24,829 nucleotides of DNA from CALLVY01 sp937899855. Lineage in GTDB: Bacteria > Bacteroidota > Bacteroidia > Chitinophagales > Saprospiraceae. The stretch's first letter is position 1. Each line of letters begins with the position of its first letter. The stretch covers positions 1 to 24,829 of the forward strand of contig JBCBQC010000094.1 in assembly GCA_039820405.1 (NCBI GenBank). Direction: 5' to 3'. Both the position numbers and the translations under genes were made by a program. A model generated the notes under the pieces. It ran no database searches, was not told the DNA's origin, and worked only from the letters and a program-made list of their open reading frames with translations. Below, one piece after another: positions 7,752-14,928 of this stretch.

Positions 7752-9169
7752 ATCCCCCCCTCAGCATCCACCGTTAAGCAGCGAAAAATCAAGTCACGGG
7801 GCAGGCTAAAATCTTCGTACAAAAGGTCCTGGCATCCGGTTTTCAAGTGCTGGAGCACGAGTTTTCGACTGCCCGCCAGCAGGATGGTATCGCCCCGGTA
7901 CCGGGCCGCCTGGTGAAACGACCTACCGGGAATAGGTTGGGGCGGCGCCGTGGTGGAATGAAGGAAGGTCCGTTCGTCGGCGAGGCTCAAGTGGGAGAGG
8001 GGGGGCTCGTTTAAGCCAAAGACCCGTGATTCGTGCGCCCCGGCGGTAAAAGTTTGGACCGACAAATCCAAATGGGGACCATAGTCGATCTTGGCCGTAA
8101 GGCCCTGGTAGGTGCCCAGTAAGATGGAGGAGCCCGTCCGGTCGATGTCCCGAATCAAATGGGCGTCAAAGAAATCCGCCGTTTGGATGCCGCCGAAGTC
8201 GATGGAGGGCAGGTAGAAAATGCCGTCGTTCAGGGTACTCAGCCAGATGCCGCCTTCTTCGTCCTGCGTAATCCAGCTGACGACCTGTTCTTCCAGCAAG
8301 AAATAACGGGCCTGGTCCATATTGCCCGGGGAGTATACCCGAACGCCCTTGCCAAAATCAGCCACCCAGATGTTGCCATCGCGGTCTTCCAGCAGGCCGT
8401 AGGTCAGGGGTTGCTCAAAACAACGCAATTGCTCCGTACCCCTGGCCGTGGCGCGGTAGAGGCATTGGTCAATGGCGAACAAGCAAGCGCTGTCCTGGGC
8501 TGCGCTCAGCGGTGGATCGAGCTCCGGCGGTGGGGGGGCTTGTGGCGCGAGCAGGTGTCGAATGGTATTAAAGGTCAATACCTCGTCGGTCCCTCTATTG
8601 GTCCCCCGGAAGGTTTTCAACAAGGCACGGGGTAGGGGCGGAACCGACTGCGTCTCGGGATACCGCTCCACGGGGTCGATCTGGAAACAACCGAGTTGGC
8701 CATCCGCTGTGATGTAGATAAAATCGGATCGGGTCTTGAGGCCGAGCCAGACCGTCCCTTGGTGGTCAACGGACAGGTTGTTGATGATGTTGACCCCTAT
8801 CGCTTCCTTTAGCTGTGCATTGGCGGGAAAGTCGTGTACCGTCCCGTTTTCGTAGTAGGAGAGTTGGTTGGAGAGGGTAAAAAACCAAATGCGGCCCCGA
8901 TGGTCTTCGTAAATGCCGAGTACGACATTGTCGCACAGGCCGTTTTTGGTGCTAAAGGTTTGCATGTGGTAGCCATCGTAACGGACGGCTCCCCGGTCGG
9001 TGGCGAACCAGAGGTAGCCCTTGGAGTCCTGAAGGGTCAGGTAGACCTCCATACTGGGCAACTGCTGCTCGGTGGTAAAGTGATGGATGGTGGGCTGGAG
9101 CGTCTGGCTTCCTACGACCAGGGTCCAACAGATGCCCAGGAGGCACAGTCCCATTCTGATGGTTAACAA
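7571..9169 (-). CDS. Sensor histidine kinase, N-terminal propeller part (frameshifted gene)
   Basis: This frame holds the first half of the same kinase. A short signal peptide (MGLCLLGICWTLVVGS) is followed by two-component-regulator propeller repeats with motifs such as GYLWFATDRGAVRYDG, GRIWFFT, GNIWVADFGKGVRVY and GGIWLSTLNDG. Homology ends at RGRVRFPP; the remaining 30 or so residues after the C run are out of frame. One extra C at 7691-7697 would join both parts into a single 986-residue protein, a normal length for the hybrid propeller/HisKA_7TM-free LytS-like sensors of Bacteroidota. The first codon of the frame is TTG at 9169; ATG at 9154 is the more likely start, though it leaves R5 outside the signal peptide. 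Confidence 0.82.
   Translation of the reverse strand: MLTIRMGLCLLGICWTLVVGSQTLQPTIHHFTTEQQLPSMEVYLTLQDSKGYLWFATDRGAVRYDGYHMQTFSTKNGLCDNVVLGIYEDHRGRIWFFTLSNQLSYYENGTVHDFPANAQLKEAIGVNIINNLSVDHQGTVWLGLKTRSDFIYITADGQLGCFQIDPVERYPETQSVPPLPRALLKTFRGTNRGTDEVLTFNTIRHLLAPQAPPPPELDPPLSAAQDSACLFAIDQCLYRATARGTEQLRCFEQPLTYGLLEDRDGNIWVADFGKGVRVYSPGNMDQARYFLLEEQVVSWITQDEEGGIWLSTLNDGIFYLPSIDFGGIQTADFFDAHLIRDIDRTGSSILLGTYQGLTAKIDYGPHLDLSVQTFTAGAHESRVFGLNEPPLSHLSLADERTFLHSTTAPPQPIPGRSFHQAARYRGDTILLAGSRKLVLQHLKTGCQDLLYEDFSLPRDLIFRCLTVDAEGGIWLGTHAGLCFYDRGRVRFPPMPTPYSIPASTALPSTEHTFYWQPWAMAWSSNRGSASGN
7691..7697 (-). other. Frameshift site: seven-C tract in the histidine kinase gene
   Basis: On the coding strand the sequence is CGTTTCCCCCCCATGCC. 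The upstream frame reads R-F-P-P-M-P, while the homologous continuation F-P-P-H-A-N needs eight C. The two halves of the gene thus differ by exactly one base at the homopolymer: 6210-9169 is 2960 bp, and adding one makes 2961, or 987 codons. Possible causes are a sequencing or assembly error, a slipped-strand mutation that inactivates the gene, or reversible phase variation. Confidence 0.8.
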
Positions 9170-9392
9170 TTGCTTGGGGTTTGTGGAGTTAGTGAAAATA
9201 GCTCCTTCACCGCTTACCGCGAAAGACGGGCCCGGGATTCATCCGGGTTGGCCTCATTCCAGGCAGCCCAGTGCAAGGCTGTCCATTCGGTCCAGCCGTT
9301 CCGCAAAGGAGGATTAGCCGCAATATGCAATCAGAAAGGTTTGGTACAATTGACGATTAGCCATTTCAATTGTGCCCTTAAAAATAAGGGAT

Positions 9393-9428
9393 TTCGACTA
9401 CGTCGGCCGCATTTCGAGTCGAATTTTT
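9393..9428 (+). terminator. Terminator-like hairpin without an upstream gene
   Basis: A 7-bp stem ttcgact/agtcgaa with a 17-nt loop is followed by TTTTT. Another hairpin (9375-9390) sits directly before it. The arrangement would fit the end of a short plus-strand RNA starting within 9170-9370, but no promoter is clear. Confidence 0.3.
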
Positions 9429-9611
9429 CAAGGCTTTAGCCCCGGTATTGGGTATCTCCCTGGACTTTTGGGGCCTCACGGCCAACGCTCACCAACCCGC
9501 CGGACCCCTCCCCAACTTCACTCCAAGATCGCTTGACAAAGCCAGCCGTGGCATTCACACGACCAATCCCTGGCTCACAAAACGGCGCCCTTTCCACCAC
9601 TTTTTTCCCCC

Positions 9612-9619
9612 TACCTTGA
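9612..9619 (+). promoter_or_regulatory. Possible -7 element TACCTTGA
   Basis: TACCTTGA follows a pyrimidine run (TTTTTTCCCCC) and lies about 95 bp before the lipoprotein start at 9715. It differs slightly from the consensus TAnnTTTG, and no good -33 element is visible. The same layout, a pyrimidine run followed by TACCTT, recurs before the rRNA methyltransferase and SRPBCC genes, which raises my confidence a little. Confidence 0.3.
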
Positions 9620-9714
9620 AGCCGAATTCAGGTTTTTAGGCATCGCCGATGCCCCACCCAACTCCGTTGTTCCCGCACTACCATTCCATTATTATTCACC
9701 AAAAATCACTTGAT

Positions 9715-10881
9715 ATGTGGAAAGCACTTTTCAAACCATCCACCCTATTTTTATCACTCGTACTCCTACTCGCCTCCTGTGGCAAGGAGCAGGAGCTCCA
9801 ACCCACTACTCCTTCCGATCACCGGGCGCCTATCCTCGCCCTAGAAGAGGACTTTTTCCCCTGTGAGGAAGCCTGTACCCCACCGAGTAGCGTCTTCGTC
9901 ACCAATCTCACCAGTTGCTCGGCCACCATCAATTGGGTCTTCCCCCGCGAAGACTGTGGCAGCTTCTCGCTACTCCTCCGCGATCAGCATTCGGACGCCG
10001 TGATCACCTACAATGCCATCGGTGATCACCTCATTTTAGCGGGCTTGGAACCCTGTACGGAGTATACACTCGACATTTCGCACATCGCCGCTTTTTGTTC
10101 CAGTGTACCTGTCACCATCAGCTTTCAAACCGAATGTGAATCCTGCGAAGTCCCCTGCGAAAGACCCTGCCAATCGGTCGACTTTTTACAGCTTCTCCAG
10201 GTAAAACGCTACGAGGCAACCGTCCAGTTTGGACACGAGACGCCTCTCTGCGGCGATTTTATGGTCTACCTCAAAAACAATACGACCAACGAAGGGGTCC
10301 AGTACTTTCCCGCCAGCAGTTCCCTCCAGTTGCAAAACCTAGAGCCCTGTACCAGCTATACCGTACTGGTCAGCCACGTGGCCAACGATCAGGCCTGCCC
10401 CCCGGTAGAACTGACCTTTGAAACGGAATGTGGCTATTGTGAGGCGGAGGGGGACGATAATGAGTCGGCTTATTTCGACTTCATCGGCTTCGGTTTAAAT
10501 GGCCTGTACCAAATCGGGGCACTGGGTTACGTGAATATTACGAATCCCCCTCTCGAGCTACCACTCGATTTCGTGTTCAACGTTGGGTTTTGCTACCAGT
10601 TTATACCCAACGGTACACTCCAGCCAACCCACGTTAAAATGTGGATCGATTTTGACGGAGATACCGATTTTGACAATGATGAACTGGTGGTCGACTTTGC
10701 GACGTACAACATCAACCTTTGCGAGTACAACTACAGCCCCCTGATCAGTCCACAAGACCCGGCTTGCAATCTCCAAGCTCGAATGATGATCAGCCTCAAT
10801 AATACTATCGTTTCTCCCTGTGATGACATCGCCGAAGGGCAAGTCGTCGACTTTCTGGTGGACATCGGCGAATGTAACTGA
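9715..10881 (+). CDS. Lipoprotein with two Fn3-like repeats and a GEVED-like domain
   Basis: I chose ATG 9715, giving 388 residues, because it starts a clean lipoprotein signal (MWKALFKP, hydrophobic core, lipobox LASC with C22); an upstream in-frame ATG at 9649 would place 22 polar residues before the signal. Residues about 55-140 and 150-235 are two repeats of a fibronectin-III-like fold, each with a LEPCT(E/S)YT motif and matching cysteines. The C-terminal 120 residues contain VKMWIDFDGDTDFDNDE and EGQVVDFLVDIG, which resemble the GEVED domain of Bacteroidota surface proteins; the usual GEVEDY is altered to EGQVVDF. It is probably anchored in the outer membrane and used for adhesion or ligand binding. 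A terminator-like hairpin follows at 10902. Confidence 0.85.
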   Translation: MWKALFKPSTLFLSLVLLLASCGKEQELQPTTPSDHRAPILALEEDFFPCEEACTPPSSVFVTNLTSCSATINWVFPREDCGSFSLLLRDQHSDAVITYNAIGDHLILAGLEPCTEYTLDISHIAAFCSSVPVTISFQTECESCEVPCERPCQSVDFLQLLQVKRYEATVQFGHETPLCGDFMVYLKNNTTNEGVQYFPASSSLQLQNLEPCTSYTVLVSHVANDQACPPVELTFETECGYCEAEGDDNESAYFDFIGFGLNGLYQIGALGYVNITNPPLELPLDFVFNVGFCYQFIPNGTLQPTHVKMWIDFDGDTDFDNDELVVDFATYNINLCEYNYSPLISPQDPACNLQARMMISLNNTIVSPCDDIAEGQVVDFLVDIGECN

Positions 10882-10901
10882 TCCATTGGTTTTCAAGACG
10901 G

Positions 10902-10934
10902 GGCCGCTGCTGATATGGAGCGGCCACCTCTTTT
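10902..10934 (+). terminator. Terminator of the GEVED-like lipoprotein gene
   Basis: A 7-bp stem ggccgct/agcggcc (10902-10908 with 10919-10925) with a 10-nt loop is followed by ACCTC and TTTT. It begins about 20 bp after the stop codon. The U tail is short and interrupted, so the strength is uncertain. Confidence 0.5.
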
Positions 10935-11117
10935 ACTACCGCGTGTACTCGCATACCAAATTCTGGTGGTGTGGGGTACACGTTTTGCTTTTGGCCCCCA
11001 GCGGTCGTACCATCCAATCCGTAAGGGGGCGCGGTAAAATTTTGTCGAATCCCAAGCGGTCTTTCGTCGATTTTTGGAAGGGCAAATGGGAAACGGGGAA
11101 CGCTGGCTGGTTTTTGT

Positions 11118-11131
11118 GATGTTGTAACATC
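11118..11131. promoter_or_regulatory. Inverted repeat before the EAD-like membrane protein gene
   Basis: gatgttgtaacatc is a perfect 6-bp inverted repeat with a 2-bp centre, about 25 bp upstream of the start codon at 11156 and just after a T-rich stretch (TTTTTG). Its position would suit an operator overlapping the promoter or start region. There is no clear TAnnTTTG box near it, so the link to regulation is inference. Confidence 0.35.
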
Positions 11132-11155
11132 GTTAAACCCAACTAGTCAGAACCT

Positions 11156-12007
11156 ATGAGAACCCACATCCAACAACTCATCACGCGTGGCCAAACCAAG
11201 CAGGCCTTGGCTGCGCTTTTGGAGGAGTTGGAACGGAAAAAAGACCGGACCGCCGTGGAATACGTCATGGGGCTGCGCAGCACCCTCACCCGGATCGATC
11301 GAGAAAAGATCCTTGCCCTGATCTCCCCAGCGGACTACGAACGGGCATTGACCGATATCAACCTCAAAATCCTCCGTCTGACGCATGGCTCCAAAGCGGC
11401 TGCGGCCGCACTGGGCGAAAAGGCTTTTCTGCGCGTACAGGGTCCCCGTTTTCAACTGTATTGGGTACTGGCTCACGTCTTGGGGTATTCGCTAGTCAGC
11501 GCTTTTTCCAATATCCAAAGCTTGCGCCATCAGGGCCAGCAAGCGGGGATTCTCCTGTCGAGCCTACTGATTTTACTGGCCCTCCTGGGGCTCGGTTTCC
11601 GCCTGCTGCGGCCCCTGACCCTCAGGACCCAGCCCATTGGCCTAGCCGTCAACATCCTCTTTAGCCTTTTTATTTCCTACTACCTCGTCACGAGCACGGG
11701 CCAACTGTCGGGGGCCGCCGCCTTATCCGGTGCCGCCACTACCTTGGGCACCAGCATCATCGCCAGCCGCGCGGGGGGCTGGCTGATCGGTAGCCTGGCC
11801 GCGTTGGTGTCGGCGGTCGGTGCCCTGGTAGCAGCCTCCTTATTGCCCTGGCTTCAGGTCACGCTGGGCAGCATCCTGTGGTTGAGCCCCGTACAGCTGA
11901 TCCTCCTGTTGGGAACGGCCAGCTGGGCCTTCCTACTCGCCCGGGCGCTGCTCTGGATCGTCAGCGCCCGGGAGCGCCTCTGGCAACTGACCCACTGGAG
12001 GTCCTGA
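11156..12007 (+). CDS. Membrane protein with N-terminal EAD11-like domain
   Basis: A 283-residue protein in two parts. Residues 1-78 are a helical cytoplasmic module (MRTHIQQLITRGQTKQALAA, then EYVMGLRSTLTRIDREKI and LISPADYERALTDINLKILR). The order (short helix with I..LI..G....AL..L, then LR..L.RIDRE...G/LIS..DY...L..IN..IL.L) resembles effector-associated domain 11, a small adaptor of bacterial conflict and signalling systems. Residues about 100-270 form roughly five hydrophobic helices without charged or catalytic motifs, then a basic tail. EADs recruit effectors through like-with-like binding, so this may be a membrane-acting partner of an EAD-bearing sensor elsewhere. No such partner lies in the window. 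An intrinsic terminator follows at 12011, so it is a single-gene unit. The domain match is from memory of the family pattern. Confidence 0.65.
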   Translation: MRTHIQQLITRGQTKQALAALLEELERKKDRTAVEYVMGLRSTLTRIDREKILALISPADYERALTDINLKILRLTHGSKAAAAALGEKAFLRVQGPRFQLYWVLAHVLGYSLVSAFSNIQSLRHQGQQAGILLSSLLILLALLGLGFRLLRPLTLRTQPIGLAVNILFSLFISYYLVTSTGQLSGAAALSGAATTLGTSIIASRAGGWLIGSLAALVSAVGALVAASLLPWLQVTLGSILWLSPVQLILLLGTASWAFLLARALLWIVSARERLWQLTHWRS

Positions 12008-12010
12008 GCC

Positions 12011-12034
12011 TCCCGTCGCTGGCGGGATTGTTTT
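12011..12034 (+). terminator. Terminator of the EAD-like gene
   Basis: A 5-bp stem tcccg/cggga (12011-12015 with 12023-12027) and a 7-nt loop are followed by TTGTTTT. It starts 4 bp after the stop codon and isolates this gene from the methyltransferase downstream. Confidence 0.55.
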
Positions 12035-12068
12035 GGGCGAAAGCTGCGTGGACCTCACATTTTTCCCG

Positions 12069-12076
12069 TACCTTCG
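12069..12076 (+). promoter_or_regulatory. Possible -7 element TACCTTCG of the methyltransferase gene
   Basis: TACCTTCG matches TAnnTTTG at seven of eight positions, lies about 30 bp before the ATG at 12106 and follows a TTTTTCCCG pyrimidine run. No clear -33 element is seen. A promoter here is expected because a terminator stands just upstream. Confidence 0.4.
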
Positions 12077-12105
12077 CCCCGCATCATCACCTACGATTTC
12101 GTCCC

Positions 12106-13317
12106 ATGCCCGTACCCTCCGTTCCCCCTCCCCAGCGTTTGGCCTTCAAGCTCAAACCCGCCGCCGAGCGGCAGGTCAAAAAGCGGCACCCCTGGGTGTT
12201 TGAGGCCAGCATTGTCAAGCAAAACGCGGAAGGTCGCGCGGGAGACCTGGCGGTAATTTTTGATCAAAAGAAAAACAAATTCCTCGCCTGCGGGCTCTAC
12301 GATCCCCATTCGCCCATCCGCATCAAACTCCTACAATTTCACCGTTCCGCTACCATCGACGGGGCCTGGCTTAGGGATAAGATTCGGGCCGCCAGGGACT
12401 TACGTCGGCCCCTGCTCCGTACCGATACGAATAGCTACCGCTTGGTCTATGGCGAAAATGATGGGCTCCCCGGTTTGATTGCCGACGTCTATGATCGCGT
12501 CCTGGTGGTTAAATTGTACAGTGCCATCTGGTGGCCGTACTGGGAATGGCTGTTGCCCGCCCTGCGTGAGGCAAGCGAGGCGAGCAGCGTTGTACTCCGG
12601 CTGAGTCGACACCTCCAGCGACAGGTGGGCGACACGGTGCGGGATGGTGAAGTGGTTTACGGTGAATTGCCCGCTCCCCGCGTCCGCTTCCGGGAACACG
12701 GCTTGTGGTTTAGCGCTGATGTTCAACGGGGTCACAAGACGGGCTACTTCCTCGACCATCGCCACAATCGCCTGCGTATCGGGCAGCGGGCCGCCGGCAA
12801 GCGCGTCCTTGATGTTTTTGCCTACGCGGGTGGTTTTTCGGTACACGCCCTTGTTGGTGGGGCTCGGGAAGTCACCTCGCTGGATCTGAGTGCGCCCGCC
12901 CTGGAGATGGCTCGGCAGAATGCCGCCTTGAATCCGCACCGGGGGCGGCACCAAATCCTGCTGGGAGATGCCTTCGAAAGCCTGGCGGAGCTGGTGGCTA
13001 CGGGGCAGCGCTACGACATCGTAGTCATCGATCCGCCCGCTTTTGCCAAGCAGGCCAGTGAGGTAGGGGGGGCGTTGGAGCAATACCGACGACTAGCCGG
13101 ATGGGGGGCGCAGTTGGTCGCCAAAGACGGCCTCTTGTTGTTGGCTTCCTGTTCCTCCCGGGTCTCGGCGGAGGCCTTCTTTGTGGAGGTCGAGCGGGGG
13201 CTACAACGGAGCCAGCGGAAGTACCAAATTTTGGAACGAACGTACCACGATCTGGATCATCCCGTGCGCTTTGCGGAAGGGGCTTACCTCAAGGCCATTT
13301 ATTTCTCCCTCAGATAG
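12106..13317 (+). CDS. rlmI: RlmI-type 23S rRNA (cytosine-5) methyltransferase
   Basis: A 403-residue class I SAM-dependent methyltransferase. I chose ATG 12106 because the family begins with a PUA domain (about 12-80, with RHPWVFEASI) and the frame upstream overlaps another gene. A central domain (YRLVYGENDGLPGLIADVYD) leads into the Rossmann core: FLDHRHNR, VLDVFAYAGGFSVHAL (SAM-binding motif I, about 234-249), DLSAPALEMARQN and DIVVIDPPAFAK (motif IV, 304-315); ASCSS at 347-351 holds the probable catalytic cysteine. In E. coli, RlmI makes m5C1962 of 23S rRNA; this protein has the same architecture, but close paralogues such as RlmK/YwbD have other or unknown target bases. It is a housekeeping gene with its own promoter and no operon partner. 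Confidence 0.9.
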   Translation: MPVPSVPPPQRLAFKLKPAAERQVKKRHPWVFEASIVKQNAEGRAGDLAVIFDQKKNKFLACGLYDPHSPIRIKLLQFHRSATIDGAWLRDKIRAARDLRRPLLRTDTNSYRLVYGENDGLPGLIADVYDRVLVVKLYSAIWWPYWEWLLPALREASEASSVVLRLSRHLQRQVGDTVRDGEVVYGELPAPRVRFREHGLWFSADVQRGHKTGYFLDHRHNRLRIGQRAAGKRVLDVFAYAGGFSVHALVGGAREVTSLDLSAPALEMARQNAALNPHRGRHQILLGDAFESLAELVATGQRYDIVVIDPPAFAKQASEVGGALEQYRRLAGWGAQLVAKDGLLLLASCSSRVSAEAFFVEVERGLQRSQRKYQILERTYHDLDHPVRFAEGAYLKAIYFSLR

Positions 13318-13439
13318 GAAAAATGGCCAAATGATATTGTTTGTGTCCGCAATAAGACGTATTTTTAGGCTTCCAATCACCGACAAGAAGCTAAAAGGCC
13401 TCCCAAATTCCCGTTTTAATCTTATGAACGAACACTACG

Positions 13440-14774
13440 ATGAACAAATCACTAGTTGGGCTAGTCTTTTTAGGACTTTTTTCACTACTCGCCTGTAACA
13501 ACGACCGTTTGAACGATCCCTACGACCGGCAGATTGAAGAATCTCTCAATCGAGTCTCTCCAACGGGTTCCTACAAGTACTATCAATTTCCCGAAGTGGG
13601 GGATTACGCCGCCATCCCCCACCAAGATCCCCACAACATCATTACCGCCGACAAAGCAGAACTGGGTAAATTGCTCTTTCACGAGACTGGCTTGGCCGTC
13701 GATGCGGCCTATCCCGTTGGTCGGGGGAGCTATTCCTGTGCTTCCTGCCACGTAGCGAGTGCCGGTTTTACACCCGGTCGCTTTCAGGGAGTGGCGGATG
13801 GTGCCGTTGGGGTGGGGGAGAACCGCCGAAAGTTGGACATCTACACCGGGACGGAGGTCGACGCGCAGGGAGCCCGCCCCTTGAGCGTACTCAATGTGGC
13901 CTACGTGACCAATATGCTGTGGAGTGGCATTTTTGGAGGCAGTGGGGTCAACGAAGGGACCGAGGCCTGGTGGAGCTTTAACCCCGCGGCGGAAATCAAT
14001 TTTGAAGGTTTGGAGGGGATGGAATCGCAAAATATCGAAAGCTTACACCTCCACCGGATGAGCTTGTCCGACGAATTGCTCGACGTATATGGCTACCGCG
14101 AGCTGTTCGATCGCTGTTTTCCCGAATACCCCGAGGCCGAGCGCTACACCGACGAAACGGTTGCCTTCGCCCTCGGTGCCTACCTCCGGACGGTACTGGC
14201 CAACGAAGCTCCCTTTCAGGATTGGCTGAAGGGCGACAAGACGGCGATGACCGCCAGTGAAAAGCGGGGTGCGCTGCTGTTCCTCAACGAGGCCCGCTGT
14301 ACCAATTGCCACAAAGGCCCCTCTTTTAATGCCATGGAATTTCACGCCATCGGCGCCAGTGACCTCCACGAGTTCGATGCCGTACTCAACACCAGTGAGG
14401 ACGACCGTCGGAGCCTGGGCCGGGCTTTTTTCAGTGGCCGCACCGAAGATGAAAACTGCTTTAAGGTGCCCCAACTGTACAACCTCAAGGATTACACCCA
14501 CTACTTCCACGGCAGTAGCAAGACGACCTTGCGCGAGGTCATCGAATACAAGATGGCCGCCCAGTCCGAAAACCCACGCGTTGGACCGGAGCACCTTTCC
14601 GATTTGTTCAAACCCGTCGATTTGAGTCAGCAACAAGTCAATGATCTGCTGGATTTTCTGGAAAATGCCCTTCGCGATGATAATCTCGAACGCTACGTAC
14701 CCGAATCCTTGCCCAGCGGCAATTGTTTCCCAAACAACGACCTCTTCTCCCGCATCGAATTGGGCTGTGATTAA
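13440..14774 (+). CDS. Di-haem cytochrome c peroxidase family lipoprotein
   Basis: A 444-residue protein with a lipoprotein signal (lipobox LLAC, C19) and two c-type haem motifs, CASCH at 100-104 and CTNCH at 287-291, spaced as in bacterial cytochrome c peroxidases and MauG relatives. Typical segments are ELGKLLFHETGLA before the first motif, SVLNVAYV, and FKVPQLYNLKDYTHYFHG after the second. It probably reduces hydrogen peroxide in the periplasm using electrons from small cytochromes, though MauG-like oxidation of another substrate cannot be excluded. A possible promoter is TTTG at 13340 with TATTTTTA at 13360. It stands alone, with a hairpin at 14787 downstream. Confidence 0.92.
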   Translation: MNKSLVGLVFLGLFSLLACNNDRLNDPYDRQIEESLNRVSPTGSYKYYQFPEVGDYAAIPHQDPHNIITADKAELGKLLFHETGLAVDAAYPVGRGSYSCASCHVASAGFTPGRFQGVADGAVGVGENRRKLDIYTGTEVDAQGARPLSVLNVAYVTNMLWSGIFGGSGVNEGTEAWWSFNPAAEINFEGLEGMESQNIESLHLHRMSLSDELLDVYGYRELFDRCFPEYPEAERYTDETVAFALGAYLRTVLANEAPFQDWLKGDKTAMTASEKRGALLFLNEARCTNCHKGPSFNAMEFHAIGASDLHEFDAVLNTSEDDRRSLGRAFFSGRTEDENCFKVPQLYNLKDYTHYFHGSSKTTLREVIEYKMAAQSENPRVGPEHLSDLFKPVDLSQQQVNDLLDFLENALRDDNLERYVPESLPSGNCFPNNDLFSRIELGCD

Positions 14775-14786
14775 GGATGGTGGTTT

Positions 14787-14804
14787 CCGTAGTACCCGCT
14801 ACGG
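14787..14804. terminator. Hairpin after the cytochrome c peroxidase gene
   Basis: A 6-bp stem ccgtag/ctacgg with a 6-nt loop lies 13 bp past the stop codon. The following bases (AGGTTTCTG) make only a weak U tail, so it could be a weak terminator or an mRNA 3' end stabiliser. Confidence 0.4.
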
Positions 14805-14928
14805 AGGTTTCTGAGCAGAGATATAAAATGGGTAGTGGAGCGTTAGTGATGTGATCAAAGGGCCAAAATCTTCCCTAGCCAGGGGAAGTTTAGTAAATTG
14901 GGTTCCCGTTCACACAAACTGAAACTCC

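Larger units (their letters stand above)
9170..9714. other. Long divergent intergenic region with hairpins
   Basis: This 545-bp stretch lies between the divergent kinase and lipoprotein genes. Two weak frames (9170-9439 and 9448-9639) show no domain, signal peptide or credible start, and I do not call them. Visible structure includes cccgg/ccggg (9230-9234 with 9242-9246), ccctta/taaggg with a four-A loop (9375-9390) and ttcgact/agtcgaa (9393-9399 with 9417-9423) followed by five T. The last looks like a rightward terminator with no gene in front, so a small RNA from this region is possible. Confidence 0.3.

Noticed and set aside
9218..9229. A 12-base match (gcgaaagacggg) to the 3' part of tRNA-Gly, suggesting a tRNA fragment or attachment site
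   Set aside because: The identity stops after 12 bases and no T-arm or other tRNA structure follows; matches of this length are expected by chance in a window of this size.
9170..9439. An 89-codon plus-strand frame in the divergent gap
   Set aside because: It runs through several hairpins, has no domain and no credible start.
11878..12105. Extension of the methyltransferase to an upstream start at 11878
   Set aside because: It would overlap the EAD-like gene, cross its terminator and the likely promoter, and add residues before the PUA domain that are not family-like.
12400..13083. A 227-codon open frame antisense to the rRNA methyltransferase
   Set aside because: The methyltransferase motifs on the plus strand are continuous across the region; the antisense frame shows no family features.
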